DNA of 47,383 bases. Origin: Comamonadaceae bacterium. Lineage in GTDB: Bacteria > Pseudomonadota > Gammaproteobacteria > Burkholderiales > Burkholderiaceae_C. How positions within the stretch are numbered: the first letter of the stretch is position 1; each line of letters opens with the position of its first letter. The notes beneath the pieces were generated by a model. The model worked only from the letters and a program-made list of their open reading frames with translations, was not told the DNA's origin and searched no databases. Below are positions 18,005 to 27,100 of the stretch, piece by piece. The translations under genes were made by a program, and so were the position numbers. The stretch lies in the NCBI GenBank assembly GCA_947446885.1, contig CANFHZ010000008.1, forward strand, positions 1 to 47,383. Reading direction: 5' to 3'.

Positions 18005-19345
18005 ATGTCAGAGAACCAGTTATTGAAGCCTATACAGGTCGGTCTTTTAGGTATCGGCACCGTCGGGGGAGGGACATTCCGCGTTTTGCAGCGCAATCAG
18101 CAGGAAATCCGGCGCCGTGCCGGGCGGGGGATTGAGATTGGCCTTGTTGCGGCGCGCGACCTGGCCCGTGCCCGTACCGTCGTGGGTGGCAGCGCGCGGG
18201 TGACCGCCGACCCCTTCGAGGTGGTGAATGATCCGCATGTCGAAATCGTGGTCGAGGTGATCGGCGGCACCACGCTGGCCAAAGACCTGGTCTTGCGCGC
18301 AATTGCCAACGGAAAGCACGTGGTCACGGCCAATAAGGCTTTGCTCGCCGAACACGGCAACGAAGTGTTTGCCGCTGCCCAGCAGCATGGCGTGATGGTT
18401 GCCTTCGAAGGCGCGGTGGCGGTCAGCATTCCCATCATCAAGGCCTTGCGCGAGGGGCTCTCGGGCAACCGCATCGAATGGGTGGCGGGCATCATCAACG
18501 GCACGACTAATTTCATTTTGAGCGAGATGCGCGACAAAGGTCTGGGCTTTGACGCTGTGCTGGCCCAGGCCCAGGCGCTGGGTTATGCCGAAGCGGATCC
18601 GAGTTTCGACATCGAAGGTTTTGACGCCGCGCACAAGGCCACTATTCTGGCTTCGGTGGCTTTTGGAATTCCCATCCAGTTCAAGCCCGATCATGTGGAA
18701 GGCATCACCAAACTGGCTGCGGCCGACATTGGCTATGCCTTTCAGATGGGCTACCGCATCAAGTTACTCGGTATTGCCAAGCGCACCAATCAGGGAATCG
18801 AGTTGCGCGTGCACCCCACGCTGATCCCCTCCAAGCGTTTGCTGGCCAACGTCGAAGGTTCGATGAACGGCATCATGGTCAAGAGCGACGCTGCCGGTAT
18901 CACCATGTACTACGGCGCCGGTGCCGGATCTGAGCAAACCGCTTCGGCCGTGATTGCCGATTTGGTGGACGTGGCACGCCTGCACACGGCGGACGCCGCG
19001 CAACGGGTGCCCCATCTGGCCTTCCAACCCGATGCCATGAGCTCCGAGCCGGTGCTGCCCATGAGCGCGGTGGTCACCAGCTATTACCTGCGCTTGCGGG
19101 TGGCAGATCAAGCCGGTGTTCTGGCCAAGGTGGCCGGCATTCTGGCTGATTGCGACATCAGTATTGACGCTGTGATTCAGCGCGAGGCCGACGAAATTGA
19201 CAGCGATAACGCGGCCCAGACGGATCTGATCATCCTCACCCACGACTGTGTTGAGTCGCGTATGGATACGGCGCTCACGCGTATGCAAACCCTGCCCACC
19301 GTGCTCCAGAAAATTGTTCGTATCCGCAAAGAAGAGCTGGCCTGA
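18005..19345 (+). CDS. hom: Homoserine dehydrogenase
   Basis: A 446-residue enzyme reducing aspartate semialdehyde to homoserine. The Rossmann motif GLLGIGTVGGGTF lies at residues 13-25, the catalytic region contains GIINGTTNFILSEM, and an ACT domain occupies about 360-435 (RLRVADQAGVLAKVAGIL), the usual site of threonine feedback. No aspartokinase is fused. Spacing of 6 bases on each side shows co-transcription with alaA and thrC. Confidence 0.97.
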   Translation: MSENQLLKPIQVGLLGIGTVGGGTFRVLQRNQQEIRRRAGRGIEIGLVAARDLARARTVVGGSARVTADPFEVVNDPHVEIVVEVIGGTTLAKDLVLRAIANGKHVVTANKALLAEHGNEVFAAAQQHGVMVAFEGAVAVSIPIIKALREGLSGNRIEWVAGIINGTTNFILSEMRDKGLGFDAVLAQAQALGYAEADPSFDIEGFDAAHKATILASVAFGIPIQFKPDHVEGITKLAAADIGYAFQMGYRIKLLGIAKRTNQGIELRVHPTLIPSKRLLANVEGSMNGIMVKSDAAGITMYYGAGAGSEQTASAVIADLVDVARLHTADAAQRVPHLAFQPDAMSSEPVLPMSAVVTSYYLRLRVADQAGVLAKVAGILADCDISIDAVIQREADEIDSDNAAQTDLIILTHDCVESRMDTALTRMQTLPTVLQKIVRIRKEELA

Positions 19346-19351
19346 TTTCCC

Positions 19352-20791
19352 ATGTTGTATTTCTCGACCCGCGCCACGGCCACCGCCGGGCACAGTGCGC
19401 CCGCCGGACGGCGTTTTTGTGACATTCTGTTGGAAGGTTTGGCGCCGGATGGCGGCCTGTACCTGCCAGAAACCTACCCCCAGATTGACGGTGCGACGCT
19501 GAACCGCTGGCGTGGCCTGGCCTATGCCGATCTGGCCTATGAAATCGTGTCTCTTTATGTGGACGACATCCCTGCGGACGACCTGCGCGCGCTGTGCCGC
19601 AAGACCTATACCGAAGCGGTTTTCGGCACGCCCCAGATCACACCGCTGACCCGGCTGGACGATGGCCTGTATTTGCTGGGCTTGTCCAACGGACCCACGC
19701 TGGCCTTCAAAGACATGGCCATGCAACTGCTGGGCAATTTGTTCGAATACCACCTGGCACGCCAGGGCGAGGAATTGAATATTTTTGGCGCAACCAGCGG
19801 CGATACCGGCAGTGCGGCCGAGTACGCCATGCGCGGGAAAAAAGGTGTGCGCGTGTTCATGACCAGCCCGCAAGGCCGCATGAGCCCCTTCCAGCAGGCG
19901 CAGATGTTCAGTCTGATGGACGACAACATCATCAACATTGCCGTCAAAGGCGTGTTTGACGATTGCCAGGACCTGGTCAAAAGCGTCTCCGGTGATCTGG
20001 ACTTCAAGCGCCGCTACCGCATCGGTACCGTCAACTCCATCAATTGGGCGCGTCTGATGGCGCAGGTGGTGTACTACTTTGCGGGCTATTTGCAGGCCAG
20101 CACCGACAACAGCCAGCGCGTGAGCTTTTGTGTGCCCAGTGGCAATTTCGGTAATGTGTGCGCCGGCCATGTGGCCCGCATGATGGGTTTGCCGATCGAC
20201 AAGCTGGTCGTTGCCACCAATGAGAACGACGTGCTCGATGAGTTTTTCCGCACCGGTATCTACCGGGTGCGGGGCACCGCCGATACACATGAGACCTCCA
20301 GCCCGTCTATGGATATTTCCAAAGCCAGCAATTTCGAGCGCTTTGTCTTCGACCTGCTTGGACGGGACGGCGCACGCACCAAGGCGCTGTTCGGCGATGC
20401 CATCGCCAGCGCCGGCCGTTTTGACCTGGGCGCGGATCCGGCATTTCCCCGTGCGGCCGCGCATTTCGGTTTTTCCAGCGGTAAGAGCACGCATGCGCAG
20501 CGATTGGCCACTATCCGCGACTGCGCGGCCCGCTACGGCGTGGTGATTGACACCCACACCGCCGACGGCCTCAAAGTCGCGCAGGAGCAGCGCGTGGCTG
20601 GCGTCCCCATGCTGGTGCTGGAAACTGCTTTGCCCATCAAGTTCGCGGCCACGATCGTCGAAGCCCTGGGCCGTGAGCCGGAGCGACCAGCCCGTTTTAC
20701 AGGCATTGAAGCCCTGCCCAAGCGCGTGCTCACCATGGACGCGGACGTCGCAGCCATCAAGGCCCTGATCGCCCGCACCTGCGACGCCTGA
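19352..20791 (+). CDS. thrC: Threonine synthase
   Basis: A 479-residue PLP enzyme converting O-phosphohomoserine to threonine. PLP lysine K120 lies in LAFKDMAMQ; GATSGDTGSAAEYAM binds the cofactor phosphate. It belongs to the longer ThrC class found in proteobacteria and yeast. It follows hom by 6 bases, completing two of the three steps from aspartate semialdehyde; thrB is not in the window. Confidence 0.97.
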   Translation: MLYFSTRATATAGHSAPAGRRFCDILLEGLAPDGGLYLPETYPQIDGATLNRWRGLAYADLAYEIVSLYVDDIPADDLRALCRKTYTEAVFGTPQITPLTRLDDGLYLLGLSNGPTLAFKDMAMQLLGNLFEYHLARQGEELNIFGATSGDTGSAAEYAMRGKKGVRVFMTSPQGRMSPFQQAQMFSLMDDNIINIAVKGVFDDCQDLVKSVSGDLDFKRRYRIGTVNSINWARLMAQVVYYFAGYLQASTDNSQRVSFCVPSGNFGNVCAGHVARMMGLPIDKLVVATNENDVLDEFFRTGIYRVRGTADTHETSSPSMDISKASNFERFVFDLLGRDGARTKALFGDAIASAGRFDLGADPAFPRAAAHFGFSSGKSTHAQRLATIRDCAARYGVVIDTHTADGLKVAQEQRVAGVPMLVLETALPIKFAATIVEALGREPERPARFTGIEALPKRVLTMDADVAAIKALIARTCDA

Positions 20792-20807
20792 AGACGGACA
20801 AACCCCA

Positions 20808-22049
20808 ATGCAGCCGCGCCCCCCACTCAAACCGCTGAACGAGGCGCTTGCGCAGCTTCTGGCCGGGGCGATGCCGCTCTCCGCCAGTGAAACCGTTGCA
20901 ACGCTGGAGGCCGACGGCCGCGTGCTCGCCCAAGACGTGGTGTCGGAATTACATGTGCCGCCGCAAGACAACAGCTCCATGGATGGTTATGCCCTGCGCT
21001 GTTCCGATGTCATACAGATTGGCACGGTGTTGCCGCAAAGCCAGCGCATCGCGGCAGGCATGGCGGCCCAACCCTTAGCGGATGGCTCCCTGGCCCGTAT
21101 ATTCACTGGCGCGCCGCTGCCACCCGGCGCTGACGCGGTGGTCATGCAAGAGGATTGCACGGTGCTCGACGCCAGCGATGGCGCAAGGCCGCAGGTGCGG
21201 GTCAATGTCCTGCCGCAGCGTAGCCAATGGATTCGCCGCGCGGGCGAGGACGTGGGGCGTGGTGACCGGGTTTTGTCCCGTGGCACCCGCTTGGGGCCGG
21301 CCGAGCTGGGGCAGGCTGCTGGTGTGGGCATGGACTCTTTGCGTGTGCTGTGCCGTCCGCGTGTGGCCTTATTCAGCACGGGGGATGAGTTGGTGATGCC
21401 CGGGGCCTGTCCACCCGCAGCAATGCCACCCGGCGCGATTTACAACTCCAACCGTTTTTTTCTGGCCTCGCTGCTGCGCCGGCTGGGCTGTGATGTGTCC
21501 GATCTGGGCATCGTGCCGGACCAGCGGGCCGCGACGGTCGAGGCGTTGCGCAGCGCCGCCCAGGGCCACGACCTGATTTTGACCAGCGGAGGCGTTTCGG
21601 TGGGCGAGGAAGACCACATCAAACCCGCTGTACAGGCGCTGGGTAGCCTGGATCTGTGGCAAATCGCCATCAAACCCGGCAAGCCTTTTGCCCATGGTCG
21701 CATCGGACAGGCGCATTTTGTCGGCTTGCCCGGCAACCCGGTGTCCAGCTTTGTCACCTTTTTGCTGCTGGTGCGGCCGCTGCTGCTGTGCTTACAGGGC
21801 GTGGCCGATGCGGGTTTGCACGGTGTGCCGACTCGCGCCGACTTCGACTGGAGCCGCCCGGACAAACGCCGGGAATTTCTGCGGGTGCGCCGCAACGTGC
21901 AAGGCGGACTGGATCTGTACCCCAACCAGAGTTCGGGGGTCTTGACCTCGCTGGTCTGGGGTGATGGGTTGGTCAACGTGCAGCCCGGTCAGGCCATCGC
22001 CCGTGGGGACATGGTTCCCTACACGGCGTTTGCGGAGCTGCTGGCATGA
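20808..22049 (+). CDS. moeA: Molybdopterin molybdenumtransferase MoeA
   Basis: A 413-residue MoeA that inserts molybdate into adenylylated molybdopterin. Recognisable parts are DNSSMDGYALR near residue 56, TGAPLPPGADAVVMQED, LFSTGDELV and the MoCF-binding TSGGVSVGEEDH with GLPGNPVSSFV. It starts 16 bases after thrC. Its TGA overlaps the ATG of moaD (ATGA), which indicates translational coupling. Confidence 0.97.
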   Translation: MQPRPPLKPLNEALAQLLAGAMPLSASETVATLEADGRVLAQDVVSELHVPPQDNSSMDGYALRCSDVIQIGTVLPQSQRIAAGMAAQPLADGSLARIFTGAPLPPGADAVVMQEDCTVLDASDGARPQVRVNVLPQRSQWIRRAGEDVGRGDRVLSRGTRLGPAELGQAAGVGMDSLRVLCRPRVALFSTGDELVMPGACPPAAMPPGAIYNSNRFFLASLLRRLGCDVSDLGIVPDQRAATVEALRSAAQGHDLILTSGGVSVGEEDHIKPAVQALGSLDLWQIAIKPGKPFAHGRIGQAHFVGLPGNPVSSFVTFLLLVRPLLLCLQGVADAGLHGVPTRADFDWSRPDKRREFLRVRRNVQGGLDLYPNQSSGVLTSLVWGDGLVNVQPGQAIARGDMVPYTAFAELLA

Positions 22050-22300
22050 AGACGGTGCACATCAAATATTTCGCGTCTATCCGCGAGGCTATTGGCCACG
22101 GCACCGAGGTGCTGGATACCGAAGCCGCCACGCTGGGCTGCCTGCGCGCCGAGCTGATTGCGCGCGGGGGTGTCTATGCCGAGGTGCTGGCACCGGGCCG
22201 CGCCGTGCGCATGGCGCTTAACCAGGTTATGGCCGGGGAGGGCGCTGTGCTGCCCGCGCAGGCCGAGGTGGCGTTTTTTCCGCCGGTGACGGGGGGCTGA
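22046..22300 (+). CDS. moaD: Molybdopterin synthase small subunit MoaD
   Basis: An 84-residue ubiquitin-like sulphur carrier ending in the required Gly-Gly (PPVTGG), whose C-terminal thiocarboxylate supplies dithiolene sulphur to precursor Z. It overlaps moeA by 4 bases and lies 5 bases from moaE, its partner subunit. Confidence 0.96.
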   Translation: MKTVHIKYFASIREAIGHGTEVLDTEAATLGCLRAELIARGGVYAEVLAPGRAVRMALNQVMAGEGAVLPAQAEVAFFPPVTGG

Positions 22301-22305
22301 GCGCC

Positions 22306-22794
22306 GTGGCTGTTGCCCCCCGCGTCCGTATTCAAACCCAGGACTTCGACTTGGGGGCAGAGCTTGCAGCGCTGCGGCTGGGCGACCCCCAGGTCGGGGC
22401 CGTGTGCAGCTTTGTAGGCACGGTGCGCGACCGCAATGCGGGCGGGCCGGGCGAGGTGCACTCGCTGGAGCTGGAGCACTACCCCGGCATGACGGAGCGT
22501 TCGATTGAGGCCATGATTGACGCGGCGCACGCGCGTTTTGACATCCGTGCCGTGCGGGTCATCCACCGTGTCGGTGTGTTGCAGCCAGAGGATCAGATCG
22601 TGTTGGTCGCGGTGACGTCCGCACACCGGGGCGCGAGTTTTCAGGCCTGCGAGTTTGTGATGGACTACCTTAAAACCCAGGCTCCATTCTGGAAAAAAGA
22701 GCAGACCCCGCAGGGCGCCCAGTGGGTGGACGCCCGGGTCAGCGACGACGCGGCGCTGGCACGCTGGGGTATCCGGTCGGACAACGCCCTCTGA
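22306..22794 (+). CDS. moaE: Molybdopterin synthase catalytic subunit MoaE
   Basis: A 162-residue MoaE converting precursor Z to molybdopterin with MoaD. The catalytic lysines correspond to K123 (YLKTQAP) and K130 ([10 protein letters not shown]); [10 protein letters not shown] is also conserved. The start is GTG, 5 bases after the moaD stop; the family N terminus fits it. It ends 21 bases before the -35 of the clpB promoter. Confidence 0.96.
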   Translation: MAVAPRVRIQTQDFDLGAELAALRLGDPQVGAVCSFVGTVRDRNAGGPGEVHSLELEHYPGMTERSIEAMIDAAHARFDIRAVRVIHRVGVLQPEDQIVLVAVTSAHRGASFQACEFVMDYLKTQAPFWKKEQTPQGAQWVDARVSDDAALARWGIRSDNAL

Positions 22795-22815
22795 CCCCGG
22801 CACGGGGCCCGGGGC

Positions 22816-22843
22816 CTTGAAATTCTCCGGTATCGCCTCAGGT
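22816..22843 (+). promoter_or_regulatory. Sigma-32-like heat-shock promoter of clpB
   Basis: CTTGAAA at 22816-22822 is a perfect match to the sigma-32 -35 element. After 13 bases comes CCTCAGGT, which matches CCCCATNT at five of the seven defined positions. The transcript would begin near 22850, leaving a very short leader with GGAG before the clpB ATG. Confidence 0.6.
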
Positions 22844-22864
22844 GGTAGCCAACCGGAGACCACT

Positions 22865-25474
22865 ATGCGCATCGACAAACTGACGACCAAATTCCAGGAA
22901 GCCTTGTCCGAGGCCCAAACGCTGGCGCTCGGGCAGGACCACGCTTTCATTGAGCCAGCCCACGTGCTGGCGGCCATGCTGCACCAAAACGATGGCCCGA
23001 AAGCCTTGTTGCAGCGCGCGGGCGCGAACCATGCTGGTTTGCTCGGCGTGACCGAGACCACCATGAAAAAGCTGCCGGAGGTACATGGCCAGGATCAGGT
23101 GCAGGTCGGGCGCGACTTGGTATCGCTTTTGCAGGCTGCTGAAAAAGAGGCTATCAAGCGCGGTGACCAATTTGTCGCGGGTGAGCTGTTTTTGCTGGCA
23201 CTGGCAGATAGCAAATCGGATCTGGGTAACGCCGCGCGCGCGCAAGGTTTGACGCGCAAGAGTTTGGAGTCGGCTATCGCCGCCGTGCGGGGTGGTCAGA
23301 ACGTGGACAGCGCGGACGCGGAAGAGCAGCGCGAATCGCTCAAAAAATACTGCGTCGACCTGACTGAACGTGCCCGTGCAGGCAAACTCGATCCGGTGAT
23401 TGGCCGTGATGACGAAATCCGCCGCGCAATTCAGGTGCTGCAGCGGCGCACCAAGAATAACCCGGTGCTGATCGGCGAACCCGGCGTCGGCAAAACTGCC
23501 ATCGTTGAAGGGTTGGCGCAGCGCATTGTGGCCGGTGAGGTACCGGATTCGCTCAAGGGCAAGCGGGTTTTGTCGCTGGACATGGCGTCCTTGCTGGCGG
23601 GCGCCAAATTCCGTGGGGAGTTTGAGGAGCGTTTGAAAAACGTGCTCAAAGACTTGGCCAAAGACGAAGGCCAGACCATTGTTTTCATTGACGAGCTGCA
23701 CACCATGGTCGGTGCGGGCAAAGCCGAGGGTGCGATGGACGCGGGCAATATGCTCAAGCCTGCACTGGCCCGTGGTGAACTGCATTGCGTGGGTGCGACC
23801 ACCTTGGATGAGTACCGCAAATACATCGAGAAAGACGCCGCGTTGGAGCGCCGTTTCCAGAAGATCATGGTTGGCGAACCGAGTGTGGAGGCAACGGTTG
23901 CGATTTTGCGGGGCCTCAAAGAACGCTACCAGGTCCACCACGGCGTCAACATCACTGACCCGGCTATTGTGGCTGCAGCTGAGCTGAGCAACCGCTATAT
24001 CACCGACCGCTTTTTGCCGGACAAGGCGATCGACCTCATCGACGAGGCAGCGGCCAAAATCAAGATCGAACTCGATTCCAAGCCCGAGGTCATGGACAAG
24101 CTCGACCGCCGTTTGATCCAGCTGCAAATCGAGCGCGAAGCCGTTAAGCGGGAAAAAGACGATGCTTCGCAAAAGCGCTTTGAGTTGATCGAAGAAGAAA
24201 TCAAGAGCCTGCAAAAAGAGATTGCCGATCTGGATGAAATCTGGAAAGCCGAGAAAGCCGCAGCGCAGGGGAGCGCGCAGATACGCCAGGAGATTGACAG
24301 CCTGCGCCAGCAAATCGAGGCACTCACGCGCAAAGGCGATCTGGCCAAGGTGGCCGAACTGCAATACGGCAAATTACCTGGACTAGAAAAGCATCTTAAG
24401 GAAGCGCAGGATCTGGAAACGGGTAAGGCGCAGGGTGCGAAAAGTGGGCAATCTGCTGCCCCGCAACTGCTGCGCACGCAAGTGGGCGCGGAAGAAATTG
24501 CCGAGGTGGTGGCGCGGGCCACGGGTATTCCGGTGGCCAAGCTCATGCAAGGCGAACGCGACAAACTGCTGGTCATGGAGGCCAAGCTGCATGAGCGTGT
24601 GGTCGGGCAGGACGAAGCCATCGCCGCCATTTCCAACGCCATCCGGCGCGCCCGCTCAGGCCTCTCGGACCCCAACCGGCCAACCGGCTCCTTTTTGTTT
24701 TTGGGCCCGACGGGCGTGGGTAAAACCGAGTTGTGCAAGGCGCTGGCCGGTTTCATGTTTGACAGCGAGGACCACCTGATCCGCGTGGACATGAGCGAGT
24801 TCATGGAAAAGCATTCCGTGGCCCGTCTAATTGGAGCGCCTCCGGGCTATGTGGGCTACGAAGAGGGCGGTCATCTGACCGAGGCCGTGCGCCGTAAACC
24901 CTACAGCGTGCTGTTACTCGACGAAATTGAAAAGGCACACCCGGACGTATTCAATGTTCTGCTGCAAGTCCTGGACGATGGTCGCCTGACCGACGGACAG
25001 GGCCGTACCGTGGACTTCAAGAACACGGTGATTGTGATGACCAGCAACATCGGCTCACCGATCATCCAAAGCATGGTGGGCAAGAGCAGCGAGGACATCA
25101 AGGAAGCCGTGCTCGATGAACTGAAAACCCATTTCCGTCCCGAGTTTCTCAACCGTATCGATGAGACCGTGGTGTTCCACGCATTGGGGGCAGCGCACAT
25201 CGCCAGCATCGCCAAGATTCAACTGGCCGGCCTTATCGCGCGCCTAGCGCACATGGATTTGGCGCTGGACGTGTCTGACGCCGCGGTAGCGGAATTGGCT
25301 AAGGTTGGATTTGATCCGGTATACGGAGCGCGACCGCTTAAGCGCGCGATTCAGCAGCGGATTGAAAACCCGCTGTCTAAGCTATTGCTTGAAGGGCGCT
25401 TCTTACCCAAGTCAAGCATCCATGTGAGCGTTGATCCGATTCGCGCGCCGGGAGAGTTTCAGTTTTCGGGTTAG
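22865..25474 (+). CDS. clpB: ATP-dependent chaperone ClpB
   Basis: An 869-residue disaggregase that works with DnaK. The N-terminal Clp repeats occupy about 1-145, the first AAA+ module has Walker A GEPGVGKT at 204, the M-domain coiled coil lies around 400-530 (a long E/K/Q-rich stretch), and the second AAA+ module has Walker A GPTGVGKT at 614. There is no ClpP-binding IGF/L loop pattern that I can see, as expected of ClpB. The ATG at 22865 matches [14 protein letters not shown]; the upstream in-frame TTG overlaps the promoter and is rejected. Confidence 0.98.
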   Translation: MRIDKLTTKFQEALSEAQTLALGQDHAFIEPAHVLAAMLHQNDGPKALLQRAGANHAGLLGVTETTMKKLPEVHGQDQVQVGRDLVSLLQAAEKEAIKRGDQFVAGELFLLALADSKSDLGNAARAQGLTRKSLESAIAAVRGGQNVDSADAEEQRESLKKYCVDLTERARAGKLDPVIGRDDEIRRAIQVLQRRTKNNPVLIGEPGVGKTAIVEGLAQRIVAGEVPDSLKGKRVLSLDMASLLAGAKFRGEFEERLKNVLKDLAKDEGQTIVFIDELHTMVGAGKAEGAMDAGNMLKPALARGELHCVGATTLDEYRKYIEKDAALERRFQKIMVGEPSVEATVAILRGLKERYQVHHGVNITDPAIVAAAELSNRYITDRFLPDKAIDLIDEAAAKIKIELDSKPEVMDKLDRRLIQLQIEREAVKREKDDASQKRFELIEEEIKSLQKEIADLDEIWKAEKAAAQGSAQIRQEIDSLRQQIEALTRKGDLAKVAELQYGKLPGLEKHLKEAQDLETGKAQGAKSGQSAAPQLLRTQVGAEEIAEVVARATGIPVAKLMQGERDKLLVMEAKLHERVVGQDEAIAAISNAIRRARSGLSDPNRPTGSFLFLGPTGVGKTELCKALAGFMFDSEDHLIRVDMSEFMEKHSVARLIGAPPGYVGYEEGGHLTEAVRRKPYSVLLLDEIEKAHPDVFNVLLQVLDDGRLTDGQGRTVDFKNTVIVMTSNIGSPIIQSMVGKSSEDIKEAVLDELKTHFRPEFLNRIDETVVFHALGAAHIASIAKIQLAGLIARLAHMDLALDVSDAAVAELAKVGFDPVYGARPLKRAIQQRIENPLSKLLLEGRFLPKSSIHVSVDPIRAPGEFQFSG

Positions 25475-25486
25475 AGAAAAAAGTCG

Positions 25487-25519
25487 AAAAAAAAGGCCGG
25501 TACATCCGGCCTTTTTTTT
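25487..25519. terminator. Bidirectional terminator between clpB and the SWIB gene
   Basis: GGCCGG and CCGGCC pair around TACAT. The stem is flanked by eight A on the left and eight T on the right, so it serves both convergent genes. Confidence 0.92.
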
Positions 25520-25532
25520 GGGGTGAGCCGAT

Positions 25533-25829
25533 TTAGCTCAGGTGCTTGCCGATCAGGCCAGCCATCTCAAACATGCTGACTTGGGCTTTACCAAATACAG
25601 CTTTGAGCTTGTCGTCTGCGTTGATGTTGCGCTTGTTGACGCTGTCCTGCAGTTTGTGTTTCTTGATGTAAGTCCACAGGCTTTTGACGACCTCGGTGCG
25701 AGGCAGCGGCTTGGCACCCACGACCGCAGCCAGCGCAGCGCTGGGGGTGAGGGGTTTCATGAATGCCGCGTTGGCGGTACGTTTTGCGGGTGCAGCTTTC
25801 TTTGCAGGTGCTGACTTTGCTGTTGCCAT
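25533..25829 (-). CDS. Stand-alone SWIB/MDM2 domain protein with basic tail
   Basis: A 98-residue protein. The first 27 residues are A/K/P-rich (KSAPAKKAAPAKR), resembling histone H1-like tails. Residues about 28-98 form a SWIB domain: LPRTEVVKSLWTYIKKHKLQD, then DDKLKAVFGKAQVSMFEMAGLIGKHL. SWIB domains occur in eukaryotic chromatin remodellers and in bacteria such as Chlamydia and Burkholderiales; the bacterial role is not settled, and nucleoid binding is inference from the tail. The ATG at 25829 has GAAGGAAC upstream, 6-7 bases away; the earlier in-frame start is rejected. Confidence 0.9.
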   Translation of the reverse strand: MATAKSAPAKKAAPAKRTANAAFMKPLTPSAALAAVVGAKPLPRTEVVKSLWTYIKKHKLQDSVNKRNINADDKLKAVFGKAQVSMFEMAGLIGKHLS

Positions 25830-25947
25830 AAAGAAGTTCCTTCTTGTTCGTTGATCGTTCACCGGGGCAATAAATGCCACGATAGCGGAATGCTACTTGA
25901 GAAAAAGGGCGTTTCCAGTCTTTGTAAACCCCAATTCGGAAAAATTA

Positions 25948-26901
25948 TCATGGGGTTTCCCCCGTTGTCCGCCCCGGCTGCTTGCGGCTTGGCAGCGTGG
26001 CCAGGAGCAGCCCGAGCAGCGCCAGGGCAAAAGCCAATGCCTGCAATCCGGTCCAGCTCTCACCGAAAACCAGAACGCCGATAGCCGCCGCAGTGACGGG
26101 GAGCAAGGCACTGAAAACGCCCGCCTCGGACGCGGGAATGGTTTTCATACCCGTCATCCACAGCCACACCATCCAAACGCTGGCCGCCAGCGCGTAAAAA
26201 ATTAATAGCGCCCACAGTCCGAGATCCAGGGTACTGAAGTCGAATTGCACAGCCCAGTAGAGCCCGGCTGGTGTCATCAATACAAAGCCCCAGCCGTTGA
26301 TGATTGCGGCAATCCGCTTGGGGCCGATGCCAGCGGACAATTTTTTTCCAATGACGATGAAGGTGGATTCGCACAGAACGGCACCGAACACAAGTATGTC
26401 CCCCAGCAATTCTCGGCTCCAGACAAAGCCGGAGCTGTGATCTGGGGCCGCGCTGGTTCCGGTTGATTTCGACAAGGCCAGTAAGCCAATTCCGGCACCT
26501 GCGAAAGCAACAGCCAAGCCCAGGCGCGGGCTTAAGCGGTCACCCAGCACCCAGTGACCCATGAGGGCCGAACAGGCCGGAATTGCCGCCAGAATCAGCC
26601 CGGCGGATACCGCGCTGGTCATGCTCACGCCAAAAAGCATGCACAACGAAAACAGGAAATTCCCGACAAAAGATTCCAAAAAAAGCAGTCTTTTTGTTTC
26701 GGTGCTCATGGCGGGCTCGTCGGGCGGCTTTCGCCACCACGAGGCCATGGCGATACCGGCTATCCCGAAGCGCATCCATCCCAGCAAAAAAACCGGAACC
26801 GCTGCCACCAAAGGTTTGCATAGCGCCACATAGCACCCGACGAGCGCCATGCTCGCGCCCAGGCATAGAAAAGCAAGAGGACGTTGAAGACGGGGTTGCA
26901 C
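25948..26901 (-). CDS. EamA/DMT-family transporter
   Basis: A 317-residue membrane protein with about ten hydrophobic segments arranged as two EamA repeats (about 12-140 and 165-300), the architecture of drug/metabolite transporters. The second repeat ends with FSALLPVTAAAIGVLVFGE, the typical EamA signature. The substrate cannot be predicted. The start is GTG at 26901 without a clear ribosome site, so a nearby internal start is possible. It is divergent from aceA, and the shared region holds the palindromic operators; whether they also control this gene is open. Confidence 0.85.
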   Translation of the reverse strand: MQPRLQRPLAFLCLGASMALVGCYVALCKPLVAAVPVFLLGWMRFGIAGIAMASWWRKPPDEPAMSTETKRLLFLESFVGNFLFSLCMLFGVSMTSAVSAGLILAAIPACSALMGHWVLGDRLSPRLGLAVAFAGAGIGLLALSKSTGTSAAPDHSSGFVWSRELLGDILVFGAVLCESTFIVIGKKLSAGIGPKRIAAIINGWGFVLMTPAGLYWAVQFDFSTLDLGLWALLIFYALAASVWMVWLWMTGMKTIPASEAGVFSALLPVTAAAIGVLVFGESWTGLQALAFALALLGLLLATLPSRKQPGRTTGETP

Positions 26902-26988
26902 GGGTGGGAGCGGACTTTTGATTGCCCATCATGCCTGATGCCCGGCCGCGCCAACTGGGGGAAAAGCCGCAAAAGACAATTATTTTTG

Positions 26989-27032
26989 GTCTTATATAAG
27001 ACTTATCTTGTGTCTTATGTCTTATATAAGAC
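26989..27032. promoter_or_regulatory. Double palindromic operator in front of aceA
   Basis: Two identical 14-bp palindromes, GTCTTATATAAGAC, lie at 26989-27002 and 27019-27032, with centres exactly 30 bp apart. A further direct half-site, GTCTTAT, lies at 27012-27018, giving five copies of the heptamer in 44 bp. The right palindrome abuts a TATACT -10 element, so bound protein would block RNA polymerase. The form suits a dimeric repressor such as a GntR- or IclR-type regulator; its identity is not visible. Confidence 0.85.
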
Positions 27033-27038
27033 TATACT
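27033..27038 (+). promoter_or_regulatory. -10 element of the aceA promoter
   Basis: TATACT matches the sigma-70 -10 consensus at five of six positions and lies directly after the right operator, 63 bases before the aceA ATG. A poor -35-like TTGTGT at 27008-27013 would give a 19-base spacer. Confidence 0.55.
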
Positions 27039-27100
27039 GCGGGCCTGAGCTTCCGATTTCACCGGAGTGCCGACTGTTTTGCAACTACTTGGAGAGAGCC

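Noticed and set aside
18764..20980. 738-codon minus-strand open frame opposite hom and thrC
   Set aside because: Its composition (rich in H, G, Q, A) is that of an antisense shadow, and both sense genes are complete and well conserved.
22838..24364. 508-codon minus-strand open frame opposite clpB
   Set aside because: Antisense shadow of clpB with no recognisable domain or ribosome site.
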